Of a stretch of DNA of 38,791 nt, positions 1-8,241 are shown in pieces. Source of the stretch: CAYNYF01 sp964401385. Its GTDB lineage: Bacteria > Planctomycetota > Phycisphaerae > SM23-33. The stretch covers positions 1 to 38,791 of the forward strand of contig CAYNYF010000038.1 in NCBI GenBank assembly GCA_964401385.1, given 5' to 3'. The position numbers and the translations under genes are program-made. The notes beneath the pieces are model-generated. The model searched no databases, was not told where the DNA came from, and saw only the letters and a list, made by a program, of their open reading frames with translations. How positions within the stretch are numbered: the first letter of the stretch is position 1; every line of letters begins with the position of its first letter.

Positions 1-520
1 TAGGGTGGCTGCTTGCAGCCACCTGTCATGCAATGACACATCGCGCAGCCGTTGCCGGTGATCAGACAATTCGCGTGCGTGCAAGCACGCACCCTACGCA
101 CTCCGTGCCGGCGCCGGGCGGTCGGTAGGGTGGCTGCTTGCTGCCACCTGTCATGCAATGACACATCACGTAGCCGTTGCGGGTGATCAGACAATTCGCG
201 TGCGTGCAAGCACGCACCCTACGCGCTCCGTGCCGGGGCCGGGCGGTCGGTAGGGTGGCTGCTTGCAGCCACCTGTCATGGAATGACACATGGCGCAGTC
301 GGCGCCGGTGAGAAGACAATTCCCGTGCGTGCAAGCACGCACCCTACGCGCTAAAAGGGAGGTAGCAGGTGCGTGCAAGCACGCACCCTACGGCCGCCCT
401 CCGTGCCGGGGCCGGGCGGTCGGTAGGGTGGCTGCTTGCAGCCACCTGTCATGCAATGACACATCGCGCAGCCGTCGCCGGCGGTCAGACAATTTGCGTG
501 CGTGCAAGCACGCACCCTAC
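1..520. repeat. Tandem array of four ~125-bp palindrome-rich (REP/BIME-like) units
   Basis: Unit starts (TAGGGTGGCT) lie at 1, 126, 251 and 424. The first two steps are exactly 125 bp. Each unit holds three palindromes: GGTGGCTGC-TT-GCAGCCACC, then TGTCAT-GCA-ATGACA, then GTGCGTGC-AA-GCACGCAC followed by CCTA. The first and third are variants of one element in opposite orientation (TAGGGTG... facing ...CACCCTA), the layout of a bacterial interspersed mosaic element. Unit 3 is longer (173 bp) because the third palindrome occurs twice (about 325-347 and 369-391). Unit 2 has a point change (GCAGCC to GCTGCC) that breaks its first palindrome. The array may start before the window. No RAYT transposase gene is present. 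Short ORFs across it are not credible genes. Confidence 0.9.
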
Positions 521-559
521 CCACTAATCGCGGAAATTCCTCACACCGCAAAGCCGGCA

Positions 560-588
560 CATCGCCCGGCACGTCAAGCCGGGCGATG
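560..588. other. Perfect 11-bp hairpin between repeat array and first gene
   Basis: CATCGCCCGGC, a 7-base loop, then GCCGGGCGATG. There is no T-run on either side, so it is not a standard intrinsic terminator. It could stop transcription coming from the left or be another intergenic palindrome. The rest of 521-753 holds no gene I can support. Confidence 0.5.
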
Positions 589-669
589 CCCTCCTGCCCA
601 CAGGCCGGGGGAATTGGCGCCGGCCAGGCCATCGCAGACCCAAGCTGCCCCCTCGCCCCCGTTTTGCCG

Positions 670-698
670 TTGACACTGTCCGGACGGGAACTCAGTAT
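670..698 (+). promoter_or_regulatory. Possible sigma-70 promoter for the FG-GAP protein gene
   Basis: A perfect TTGACA at 670-675 is followed after 17 bp by CAGTAT at 693-698, which keeps only the A2, A5 and T6 positions of TATAAT. Position fits the gene starting at 754. The weak -10 keeps confidence low. Confidence 0.4.
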
Positions 699-753
699 TA
701 GCCGCGAAGCGTGATTTCGTTGTCTCTGGGTTTGCACACGGACAGGAGTGAAC

Positions 754-2850
754 ATGGCGGGCAAGAAGTCTTCGCGCCGGACAACCAAGGCGCCTGCGGC
801 CGGCGAAACAGTCATCTTTGTGGAGAAGTGGCAGGATCTCAAGCCGGGTCCCATCGCGGCCTTTCGCAGCGCATTCGGCGAGTATCACACGCACCCCGTT
901 CCCCCGGGTGGCGGCGCGTGGGGCGACGCGGTGCTGTCGACCGGCCAGGGCGACTTCGCCTGGCGGGTCGTCGAGGACGGCGATGAGTTGGCCTTCGAGG
1001 CCTGCCAACACATGCGGCGGCGCCCGGCCATTCTGGTGCTGGACGACCATCCGGAGCTGGGGGACTATACGTTTGCGGTGCCGGTTCGGCCGCTGTCGAG
1101 CAAGGCCGCGTGCGGGATCGTTTTCCATTACCACTGCAACCGGACGTTCTTCGCCCTGCTTTGGGACGGCAGCGGCGAGCTGCTGATGGTGCGAAACGAG
1201 CACGACGCCCGGCGCGTCCTGGGGCGGGCGGAACTGCCCTTCCAGATGGAGGAGTACCGCGTCCTTTCGGTGACGGTTTCGGCGATACAGGCCACGGCCG
1301 CCGTGGACGGCAAGACGCTCTTCCAGGCCGAGATGGAGCCCTTCGTCACCGGCGAGGCGGACGGGCCCCGGGGCGAGGGCAAGGTCGGCCTGGTGGCGTA
1401 TTGTCCCGCCCGCTTCCGAGCGCCGAAGCTGAGCTGCCCGCGCCGGGAAGGCAGCGTTCGCAGACGCAGGCTCAGCGCCGCCCAGCGTCAGCTCGCGCGG
1501 CTGCGCGAGGAGAACCCCAAGCCCGCGCCGATCGCCGATTGCTCGCTGGAGGACTTCGGGGCCGGGCGGAGCCTCCGGCTGGCCGACGTGGACGGCGACG
1601 GGCAACTGGAGTTCATCATCGCCCAGGCCTCCACCCGGGCCGATGCGGGCAACTACCAGCAGATTTCCTGCCTGACGGCCTTTCGCTCCAGCGGCGAGGT
1701 GCTCTGGCAGATCGGCCGGCCGGTCAAGCCGACCGACCTGGCGGACGCCCCCACGCAGGACCTGCCCTTCCAGGTGGCCGACGTCGACGGCGACGGCAAG
1801 CTGGAGCTGGTCATGTGCCGCGACTGGCAGTTGCAGATCCGCGACGCCGCCACCGGCAAGCTCCAGCGGCAAGTGCCGACGCCGCGATCGACGCTGGGTG
1901 CGACCGTCATCGGCTGGCTGGTCGAGGATTTCTACGACCGGATCTGCGGCGACAGCATTCATCTGGCCGACCTGACCGGTCGGGGACGACGGGGCGAAAT
2001 CCTCATCAAGGACCGCTACTGCAACCTCTGGGCTTACGATGCCGACAGCCTGCGGGAGCTTTGGCACGTGGTGCTCAACACCGGGCACTACCCGCTGGCG
2101 TTCGACATCAACGGCGACGGGCGGGACGAGGTGCTCTGCGGCTACTCGCTGATCTCCGCCGACGGGCGAGTCCTCTGGCAGAAGCGGTTCGGCGACCACG
2201 TCGACGGAATCGGCGTGGGGCATTTCCACCCCGACCGCGACGACTATCAGATCGCGTGGGTGGCCGGCGAGGAGGGATTCTTCCTCGTCGGCCAGGACGG
2301 TGAGATCATCGCCCGGCATCGCACCGGACACCTGCAAAAGATGTCCATCGGCAACTTCCTGCCGGAGCTGCCCGGCGTGGAGATCGCCACCATCACCTTC
2401 TGGGCCAGTCAAGGCGTGTTGTCCATATTCGACGGGCGCGGCCGGAAGCTGCACGAGTCCGAGCCGTGGCACCAGGCATCGGCGCTGACGCCGGTGGGAT
2501 GGCGCGGCGACGGGCAGGACTTCATGCTGCTGTCGACGCATCCACACAGCGGCGGCATGCTGGACGGGCTTGGCCGGCGCGTGGTGATGTTCCCGGAGGG
2601 CTTCCCCCACCTGGCCTGCGACGCGGTGGACGTCGACGGCGACGGCCGCGAAGAGATTCTCGCCTGGGATTTCGAGCGGTTCGTGATCTTCAAGGCCGCT
2701 GGTAAGCCGTTGGGCAAGATCCCGCCGCGATACACCGGGCACCTTAGCAACCGGTCGAACTACCATGCCAACGTCGCCCTCCCGCCGGAGGTCATCGGAA
2801 AAGCGGCGGCCAGAGGCCCGCGGCGACAGGCTCGAAGCAGGAAACGATGA
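754..2850 (+). CDS. FG-GAP/VCBS repeat protein with N-terminal LamG-like domain
   Basis: A 698-residue protein. Four calcium-loop motifs of the FG-GAP/VCBS type are visible: DVDGDGQLE near residue 278, DVDGDGKLE near 343, DINGDGRDE near 451 and DVDGDGREE near 626, each followed by a short hydrophobic strand. That is the pattern of a beta-propeller with Asp-rich metal sites. The first ~230 residues look like a concanavalin/LamG-type beta-sandwich (inference from the strand pattern). Similar planctomycete proteins are annotated as FG-GAP or rhamnogalacturonan-lyase-like, but no catalytic motif is recognised here. No signal peptide is visible, which is odd for this class; the C-terminus is Arg/Lys-rich. 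ATG 754 is preferred over GTG 748 because AGGAG (744-748) sits 5 bases before it and overlaps the GTG. Confidence 0.8.
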   Translation: MAGKKSSRRTTKAPAAGETVIFVEKWQDLKPGPIAAFRSAFGEYHTHPVPPGGGAWGDAVLSTGQGDFAWRVVEDGDELAFEACQHMRRRPAILVLDDHPELGDYTFAVPVRPLSSKAACGIVFHYHCNRTFFALLWDGSGELLMVRNEHDARRVLGRAELPFQMEEYRVLSVTVSAIQATAAVDGKTLFQAEMEPFVTGEADGPRGEGKVGLVAYCPARFRAPKLSCPRREGSVRRRRLSAAQRQLARLREENPKPAPIADCSLEDFGAGRSLRLADVDGDGQLEFIIAQASTRADAGNYQQISCLTAFRSSGEVLWQIGRPVKPTDLADAPTQDLPFQVADVDGDGKLELVMCRDWQLQIRDAATGKLQRQVPTPRSTLGATVIGWLVEDFYDRICGDSIHLADLTGRGRRGEILIKDRYCNLWAYDADSLRELWHVVLNTGHYPLAFDINGDGRDEVLCGYSLISADGRVLWQKRFGDHVDGIGVGHFHPDRDDYQIAWVAGEEGFFLVGQDGEIIARHRTGHLQKMSIGNFLPELPGVEIATITFWASQGVLSIFDGRGRKLHESEPWHQASALTPVGWRGDGQDFMLLSTHPHSGGMLDGLGRRVVMFPEGFPHLACDAVDVDGDGREEILAWDFERFVIFKAAGKPLGKIPPRYTGHLSNRSNYHANVALPPEVIGKAAARGPRRQARSRKR

Positions 2851-2907
2851 GGGTCCCAAGGCAGCCGCACGCGCAGGGCGCCGTAACAGACTGTGGGAAC
2901 AGAGCAT

Positions 2908-3777
2908 ATGCCTGACAGTTACGTGTACGTGAACGGTGAGATCGTCCCGGCCGCCGAGGCCAGGATCAGCGTGTTCGACACGGGGCTGCTGCACGGGGCA
3001 AGTGTGTTCACCACGCTGCTGGCCCACAACGGCAGGGCCTTCCGGCTGGACCGCCACGCCGGCCGGCTGCTGGCCAACGCCCAGGCGATCAAGCTCCGCT
3101 ACACGGCCAGCGCGGAGGAGCTTGCCAAGGCCGTAGACGATCTGCTGGCGGCCAATCATCTCCGCGAGGCCCGGATCCGGATTACGCTCACGCCCGGTCC
3201 GGTCGCGGGCGGCGATGCCAAGGGCGAGCCCGTGACGATCGTTACCGCCTCGGCCGTGGAGAATCCCTCCTGGTGGTACGAAAAGGGCCTGGGGGTGATG
3301 GTCAGCCGCTATCGTCAGTTCGGCGGGGACCCGGCCGTCGGGCTCAAGACCGGCTGCTACCTGGGCAGGGTGCTGGCCCGGCAGGAAGCGGCCGCGGCCG
3401 GGGTCGATGAAGCCCTGTGGTTCACCCCGGAAGGCAACCTCGCCGAGGCCTGCTTCTGCAACGTCTTCCTCGTCCGAGAAGGACAGGTGCTCACGCCGCC
3501 GCTGAAGACGCCGGTGCTGCCGGGGATCGTCCGCGAGGCGGTCATCGAGCTGTGCCAGAAGCTCAAGGTCCCCTGCACGTCCGATCGGCCGTTGACGATC
3601 AAGGACTGCCTGGCGGCCGAGGAAATGCTCCTGACATCCTCCGTCGCCGGCGTCCGGCCGGTCGTCCGGCTGGAGCGGCACGCCATCGGCGAGGAAAAGC
3701 CCGGTCCGATCACCCGGAGAATCCTGGCAGCGTACGCGAAGCTGCTCGAGAAGGAATGTCCGCCGGCCGGGGCGTGA
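2908..3777 (+). CDS. Class IV PLP aminotransferase / aminodeoxychorismate lyase (PabC-like)
   Basis: A 289-residue fold-type IV PLP enzyme. The N-terminus (YVYVNGEIVPAAEARISVFD, then GLLHG) and Lys147 in the LKTGCYL segment match the family, where this lysine forms the PLP Schiff base. EGNLAEACFCNVFLV and LTSSVAGVRPV are the usual downstream motifs. The family contains branched-chain and D-amino-acid aminotransferases and 4-amino-4-deoxychorismate lyase (PabC), and sequence by eye does not separate them. The PabB gene nearby on the opposite strand (4598-6031) favours PabC, which would complete p-aminobenzoate synthesis for folate; this is context only. ATG 2908 has GGGA 9 bases upstream and is preferred over GTG 2893. 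It ends 12 bases before the convergent isomerase gene. Confidence 0.88.
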   Translation: MPDSYVYVNGEIVPAAEARISVFDTGLLHGASVFTTLLAHNGRAFRLDRHAGRLLANAQAIKLRYTASAEELAKAVDDLLAANHLREARIRITLTPGPVAGGDAKGEPVTIVTASAVENPSWWYEKGLGVMVSRYRQFGGDPAVGLKTGCYLGRVLARQEAAAAGVDEALWFTPEGNLAEACFCNVFLVREGQVLTPPLKTPVLPGIVREAVIELCQKLKVPCTSDRPLTIKDCLAAEEMLLTSSVAGVRPVVRLERHAIGEEKPGPITRRILAAYAKLLEKECPPAGA

Positions 3778-3789
3778 CCGGCAGTCAAC

Positions 3790-4515
3790 TCAGACGCCCT
3801 CGAAGAACTCGACGCTCCTCGCGGCGACAACGCCGGGACGCCTCGGGCGGATCTCAAAGACACCCGCTCCCTGGAAGCCGATCTTTTCGAGGTGTTCCTT
3901 CAAGAGTCGCCAGTCCTCGGCCGTATTGGTCCCGGTGCCGAGTTCCCAGTGGTCCTGCGTTTCCTCGGGGTCCTGGAGATGGACGTGGCAGAGGCGGTCG
4001 CCGAAGGCGTCGAGGAACTGCCGGAACGGGCGCTGGAGGCCTTCGCGGTGCCCGGTGTCGAAGCAGAAGCCCAGATCGTCGCCGACGTGGTCGAAGGCCT
4101 CGGCCAGCCCGTCCAGCCGGCCGTTTTCCAGCGCCATGACGACGCCGGCGTCGCGGCAGCGGCGGGCCATTTCCTTCATCATCGCCAGGTCCGTCCCGCC
4201 GTCGCCGTCGGGGAAATGGCCCAGGTGCACGACGATGACGTCGGCCGCGACGGCCTTGGCCGCGGCCAACTGCTCCAGGTGATCCTCGCGGCCGCGGCAG
4301 GCCTGGCCGTGCAGGCTGCACTTCATGCCGGCGGTCAGGGCCCGCAGCCGGTCGCGGTACTTCGGGGCGTACAGGCCGCGATCTTCCTTCCAGCGGTTCC
4401 ACAGCTCGATGCCAAAGCCCGCCTCGCGGACCTCGTCCATCAGGTCTTCCAGGCTGCCCTCGGTGTAGTACCAGAAATAGTTCCACAGGCTGATGCGGTA
4501 ATCCTGAATCAACAC
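3790..4515 (-). CDS. TIM-barrel sugar phosphate isomerase/epimerase-like protein
   Basis: A 241-residue protein of the AP-endonuclease-2-type xylose isomerase-like TIM barrel family. Typical metal-site strands are visible in order: Glu in MALENG, Asp and His in FCFDTGH, His in CHVHLQD and the C-terminal Glu in GVFEIRP. HLGHFPDGDGG follows an earlier strand. These enzymes isomerise or epimerise sugars or related compounds; the substrate cannot be told. The GTG at 4515 is chosen because GGAG (4523-4526 on this strand) lies 7 bases upstream and the family fold starts at once (IQDYRISLWNYF); the reading frame runs 35 codons further but that stretch is low-complexity Arg-rich. It lies 82 bases downstream of pabB and may be cotranscribed with it. 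Confidence 0.82.
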   Translation of the reverse strand: MLIQDYRISLWNYFWYYTEGSLEDLMDEVREAGFGIELWNRWKEDRGLYAPKYRDRLRALTAGMKCSLHGQACRGREDHLEQLAAAKAVAADVIVVHLGHFPDGDGGTDLAMMKEMARRCRDAGVVMALENGRLDGLAEAFDHVGDDLGFCFDTGHREGLQRPFRQFLDAFGDRLCHVHLQDPEETQDHWELGTGTNTAEDWRLLKEHLEKIGFQGAGVFEIRPRRPGVVAARSVEFFEGV

Positions 4516-4597
4516 GATCGCACTCCAAGAGAGTTTTCTGCGCCGCCGCCCCCCCGGGGACCTATGCCGGTGGGCGTCGGCGTCTCTGAAAGGGCTG

Positions 4598-6031
4598 TTA
4601 CCGGCCCGCTGCCGTGGCAATCGCCTCCAGCAGGGCGCGGGCCTTGTCGAGGGTCTCCTGATATTCGCCGGCGGGGGTGGAGTCGGCGACGATGCCGCCG
4701 CCGACCTGCACGTGGGCCCTGCCGCGATCCCACACGACCGTGCGAATGACGATGTTCAGCTCGGCGTTGCCGTCGGCGCCGATGTATCCGATGGAGCCAG
4801 TGTAGGGGCCGCGGGCGAGACCCTCCAGCTCGTCGATGATCTCCATCGCCCGGATCTTCGGGGCGCCGGTAATGGAGCCGCCCGGGAACGTCGCCGCCAG
4901 AAGCTCGGCCGGGCCCACGCCCTCTCGCAGCTCGCCGACCACCGAGCCGACCAAGTGGAACACCGTGGGGTGGGTCTCCAGCTCGCGCCGGTGCTGCACC
5001 CGCACCGACCCGAACCGGCAGACGCGTCCCAGGTCGTTTCGCAGCAGGTCGATGATCATCGCCAGCTCGGCGTTGTCCTTGTGGCTGGCGAGCAGCTCGG
5101 CGGCGGCCGCCGCGTCGGCAGCCGGCTGACCGATCCGCGGGCGCGTGCCCTTGATCGGGCGGGTCAGAACGCTCCGGCCGCGGACGCGCAGAAACAGCTC
5201 CGGCGAGCTGCTCAGCACGCCCCAGTCATCGGCCAGCAGCATGCCCGAGTACCAGGCGGGGTTGCGGCGCGCCAGCGCCCGGTAGATCGCCAGCGGAGGC
5301 GGCGCTTCGGCGATGGTCAGCCGCTGAGAGAGGTTCACCTGGAAGATGTCGCCGGCGGCGATGTAATCGATGCAGCGGGCCACGGCCTGGCGGTATCGCT
5401 CGGGGGTGAAGTTGCTCTGGGCCGGAGCCGCCGCCTGGGCGGCCGCGGACGCCTGTTCGACCGGAACCGGCCCGGCGTCGCTGCCACCGGCCGAAAGGAT
5501 CATCTCCCGCAGGGCCTCGCGACCTTCGCCGCCGAACCGCGGCCCATCCAGCCAGGTCAGGGTCCACCGCTTGGCAACGGCATCGTAGACGGCGGCCGAG
5601 TCGTAGAAAGCCAGGTGAAGGTCCGGCAGAGACGTGTCGCGAACGGCTCGCTCGGGAAGCCGTTCCAGGTGTCGCCCGAACTCGTATCCGACGTAGCCGA
5701 TCCAGCCCGGCCCGTAGGGCACCGGCAGAGGCCCTTCGGCCCGAAACCGGCCCAGCGCCGCCCGGAGAGCGTCCATGACGCTCGCCCCGGGCAGTTCCCG
5801 CCCGGCGCGGTCCACCAGCCGCCCCTCGCGGAGGGCGACGACTTCGACGGGTCGGCAGGCGAGCACGCTGTATCGCCCGTAGCGCGAGTCCAGCGCGGAG
5901 CTTTCCAGCATCGCCGGATACGGCTGGGCGGCCAGGTCCTCCAGCACCGCCGAGGGAGCGGGGCTGAGCTGGAGCACCTCCCAGCCCAGGCGGGCGATGT
6001 TACTTGCGACATGTGTCGTTCGACCGGCCAT
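4598..6031 (-). CDS. pabB: Aminodeoxychorismate synthase component I (PabB)
   Basis: A 477-residue chorismate-binding enzyme. It adds the glutamine-derived amino group to chorismate to give 4-amino-4-deoxychorismate for folate. The decisive motif is PIKGT with Lys294: PabB carries this lysine, while anthranilate synthase TrpE has alanine (PIAGT). IFQVNLSQR is also of the PabB type, and GSITGAPKIRAMEIIDELE and YTGSIGYIG are the shared family motifs. No glutamine amidotransferase domain is fused, and no pabA is in the window. A short Ala/Gln-rich linker (about 205-220) joins the N-terminal and chorismate-binding parts. ATG 6031 gives the usual family length; its Shine-Dalgarno is weak, so the start is somewhat uncertain. 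The class IV aminotransferase at 2908-3777 could act next in the pathway. Confidence 0.92.
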   Translation of the reverse strand: MAGRTTHVASNIARLGWEVLQLSPAPSAVLEDLAAQPYPAMLESSALDSRYGRYSVLACRPVEVVALREGRLVDRAGRELPGASVMDALRAALGRFRAEGPLPVPYGPGWIGYVGYEFGRHLERLPERAVRDTSLPDLHLAFYDSAAVYDAVAKRWTLTWLDGPRFGGEGREALREMILSAGGSDAGPVPVEQASAAAQAAAPAQSNFTPERYRQAVARCIDYIAAGDIFQVNLSQRLTIAEAPPPLAIYRALARRNPAWYSGMLLADDWGVLSSSPELFLRVRGRSVLTRPIKGTRPRIGQPAADAAAAAELLASHKDNAELAMIIDLLRNDLGRVCRFGSVRVQHRRELETHPTVFHLVGSVVGELREGVGPAELLAATFPGGSITGAPKIRAMEIIDELEGLARGPYTGSIGYIGADGNAELNIVIRTVVWDRGRAHVQVGGGIVADSTPAGEYQETLDKARALLEAIATAAGR

Positions 6032-6129
6032 CTGCCCAAGCTCATCAGTCCAGGAACCTGTTATGGTACGTCCCCGCGGCAAGAGGCCAAAGCGCCTTAC
6101 CGGCAAATCTTTCCCCCAGTGGTCGCCGC

Positions 6130-6759
6130 TCATCTCCGCCCGGAGAGGACCTGCAAAAGTGTCTCCTCGTCCTCGGTGGGCTTGATCAACCCGGAGGCCG
6201 CGCACAGCAAGGCAATGGCGAACCCGGCGACGAAACCTCCCAGGTGCCCACAGATCGCAACCCCAGACGCCCAGCCAATTGCCAGTTCGAATACGTTCCA
6301 GACCACCCACAGCGCGATGATCCATCCGCTCGAGACCCGGCTGACGCCGGGACGAATCCAGATGAGCCAGAAGACGGTGACGTCGTTGCGAGGGAAGAAA
6401 ACAAGAAACGCCCCCATGACGCCGAAGATGGCCCCGGAAGCCCCAATGGCGACACCGGCCGAGAACGTGTAGTGGGCAAAGTCGCCGGCCAGGGCGCTGA
6501 GCAGGTACAGGCTGAGGTACTTAACGTGCCCGAACTTGTAGTTGACGGCGTTCCCGAACACCCACAAGAACACCATGTTGCCTATCAGGTGCCACGGACC
6601 GACGTGTACCAGCACGGAAGCCGAGGACTCCGCGAACGCCCACAACACCGACTCATCCACCCAGGCCCAAATGCTCACCACGATGGTGACGACTATGATG
6701 GCGACGTTAACCCACGGCCTGCGGCTCATGGGCACGTCGACCTTCAACGGAATCAGCAT
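6130..6759 (-). CDS. Rhomboid family intramembrane serine protease
   Basis: A 209-residue membrane protein, short as in the minimal six-helix rhomboids. The family signatures are in order: GPWHLIGN (His57, Asn61; oxyanion region), GASGAIFG with catalytic Ser108, and GHLGG with catalytic His172. Hydrophobic stretches lie near residues 17-33, 58-70, 80-95, 103-123, 126-136 with 145-165, and 168-190. Rhomboids cut transmembrane substrates inside the bilayer; the substrate is unknown. ATG 6759 follows a G-rich Shine-Dalgarno (AGGAAGGGGG). Only 29 bases separate it from the end of the DUF1015 gene upstream and 98 from pabB downstream, so the three may be cotranscribed. Confidence 0.92.
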   Translation of the reverse strand: MLIPLKVDVPMSRRPWVNVAIIVVTIVVSIWAWVDESVLWAFAESSASVLVHVGPWHLIGNMVFLWVFGNAVNYKFGHVKYLSLYLLSALAGDFAHYTFSAGVAIGASGAIFGVMGAFLVFFPRNDVTVFWLIWIRPGVSRVSSGWIIALWVVWNVFELAIGWASGVAICGHLGGFVAGFAIALLCAASGLIKPTEDEETLLQVLSGRR

Positions 6760-6788
6760 TGCTCGCCCCCTTCCTGCCAGATGGGCGC

Positions 6789-8075
6789 TTATGTCAGCGG
6801 ATACAGTACCAGGCCCGTGGACGGCTTGGGATAAAAATATGTGCTCTTGTGGGGCATGGTGGCGCCGGAAAGAGCGATTTCCTTGACGGCCGTCAGGGGC
6901 GTCGGCTGGAGGAAAACCGCCAAGTCGGCCCGGCCGGAAATGACCTCTTCCAGAACGGCACTGCCATCGGCGACGTATTCGATGGCCATCTGGTGAGTCT
7001 TGTACGCATCGAGGCACTCATCGATCACCAATCGGTGAAGGATGGCGGCGTCCAGCCCCCGCCAGGTGTCGCTCTCCTCCGGCGCCGCCCGCTGCATGAC
7101 GGAATCGTCCACCAGGCGCCCCACGTAGGCCGTCGGCGCCCCGCCCCGCCTGTCGGCCGCGACGAACGCCATTGCGTGCCGACCGAACGGGCGCAGAAAG
7201 CCGCCGGCGTCGGCAACGGATTCTGCGGTCAAGCTGACCCGCTGAAACTCCACAACCTTCCCCGCCGACGCGACGAATCGCTCCAGGTCGAAATCCTTCA
7301 GCCCGGTGATGACGCGATGGGCCGGCAGGACAATCAGGCCCGGGTCGTCCATTGCCGCCAACAAGAACATGACGTAGTTGGCGGGATGGCTTCCGTCGAT
7401 TTCGCCCAGCCGCCGGCGGTATTCCAGGGCGGTGGTGTAGCGGTGGTGGCCGTCGGCGATGAACAGCGGCTCTCCGGCGAGCGCCTGAACGACTGACTCG
7501 ATCACATCCGGGTCGGAGACCGCCCAAAGCCTTTCATCAACGCCGCGCAGGCACCCGTACGCCGCGGGGGTCTGCCCGGCCGCCTGGAAGAGGACGTCGG
7601 CGGCGCTTTCGGCGCCTTCATAGAAGCCGAAGATCGGCGAGACCTGCATGCCTGTCTTCTCGGTCAGCTTCATCCGGTCGGCCTTGGCGCCGGGGAATAT
7701 CTTCTCGTGGGGCCACACCCCCTCACCGAACTCCGCCAGCCGCACGGCCGCGATCATGGCGCGGCGACGGAAACGTCGCCCGCCCCAGGCGAAGACCTGT
7801 TCGTGGGCGTAGAGGCAGGGCCGCTCGTCGCGGCAGAGCACGCCGCCGTCGATCCAGCCTTTCAGGCGGGCCGCCGCGGCCTCATACGCGCTGTCGGGCC
7901 CGACGACGGTCAGCGGCAGGTGAGGAAGATCCACGCCCACGATGTTCCGCTCGTCCGCGGCCAACAGAGCGTCCTTGTCAGGCTCACTGAGGATGTCATA
8001 CGCGGGGGCGAGAACAGAACTTACGTCCCCGTCCCTGCTGCGGTAACGCCATCCCCGGAACGCCTTGATGTCCAT
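6789..8075 (-). CDS. DUF1015 family protein
   Basis: A 428-residue protein that reads like the DUF1015 family. Typical parts are the start (AFRGWRYRS, VLAPAYDIL), the mid-section (GEGVWPHEKIFPGAKADRMKL) and the signature IADGHHRYTTALEYRR, with Asp208, His210, His211 and Arg212. No signal peptide or membrane helix is visible, so it is probably cytoplasmic. The molecular function of the family is not established in what I know; conserved His and Asp residues suggest an enzyme. In other organisms the family is often near serine metabolism genes, but no such gene is here. The start is well supported by GGAGG a few bases before ATG 8075. A promoter and an inverted repeat lie just upstream. Confidence 0.85.
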   Translation of the reverse strand: MDIKAFRGWRYRSRDGDVSSVLAPAYDILSEPDKDALLAADERNIVGVDLPHLPLTVVGPDSAYEAAAARLKGWIDGGVLCRDERPCLYAHEQVFAWGGRRFRRRAMIAAVRLAEFGEGVWPHEKIFPGAKADRMKLTEKTGMQVSPIFGFYEGAESAADVLFQAAGQTPAAYGCLRGVDERLWAVSDPDVIESVVQALAGEPLFIADGHHRYTTALEYRRRLGEIDGSHPANYVMFLLAAMDDPGLIVLPAHRVITGLKDFDLERFVASAGKVVEFQRVSLTAESVADAGGFLRPFGRHAMAFVAADRRGGAPTAYVGRLVDDSVMQRAAPEESDTWRGLDAAILHRLVIDECLDAYKTHQMAIEYVADGSAVLEEVISGRADLAVFLQPTPLTAVKEIALSGATMPHKSTYFYPKPSTGLVLYPLT

Positions 8076-8109
8076 CCGCTACCTCCGCGCAGAATCGTGG
8101 AAAAGGGGG

Positions 8110-8139
8110 AGATTAGCGGATTTGAAGCTGAAAGTACAA
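8110..8139 (-). promoter_or_regulatory. Possible promoter for the DUF1015 gene
   Basis: On the minus strand TTGTAC (8139-8134) is followed after 18 bp by TAATCT (8115-8110). The same -10-like hexamer occurs in the 27167-27195 promoter. The 5' leader would be about 30 bases and contains the GGAGG of the gene. Confidence 0.4.
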
Positions 8140-8168
8140 CCCGAGCGCGCGGGCAGTTTGTACTTTTC
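8130..8168. promoter_or_regulatory. Inverted repeat overlapping the -35 region (candidate operator)
   Basis: GAAAGTACAA (8130-8139) and TTGTACTTTTC (8158-8168) form arms that match except for one extra A, separated by 18 GC-rich bases. The left arm covers the -35 hexamer of the DUF1015 promoter. A protein-binding operator or an RNA stem are both possible. Confidence 0.35.
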
Positions 8169-8199
8169 CAAGCCCCCGCCGCTCGGTGTCATTGCCCGG

Positions 8200-8216
8200 G
8201 CGGGCCTTGCGCCCGC
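8200..8216 (-). terminator. GC-rich hairpin downstream of the toroid lipoprotein gene
   Basis: GCGGGC-CTTGC-GCCCGC lies 26 bases past the stop of the 8242-9516 gene. There is no T-run after it on the minus strand, so termination would be weak or need Rho. Confidence 0.35.
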
Positions 8217-8241
8217 AGCACAATCTCAGTCGAGCCCGACA

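Noticed and set aside
62..378. Small minus-strand frames across the repeat array
   Set aside because: They only translate the repeat and share its period; no ribosome site or domain.
1..520. CRISPR array
   Set aside because: The whole 125-bp unit repeats, including what would be spacers, and no cas gene is near. Palindromes in opposed orientation fit REP/BIME elements.
748..754. GTG 748 as start of the FG-GAP gene
   Set aside because: It overlaps the AGGAG that is correctly spaced for ATG 754.
574..3681. Very long minus-strand open frame (1035 codons)
   Set aside because: It lies antisense to two well-supported genes. High-GC codon use keeps the opposite frame open; the translation is rich in Arg, His, Gln and Pro with no domain.
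4598..6031. TrpE (anthranilate synthase component I)
   Set aside because: The PIKGT motif with Lys294 and QVNLSQR mark PabB; TrpE would have PIAGT.
4712..6472. Long plus-strand open frame opposite pabB and the rhomboid gene
   Set aside because: Antisense shadow; both minus-strand genes carry complete family motifs.
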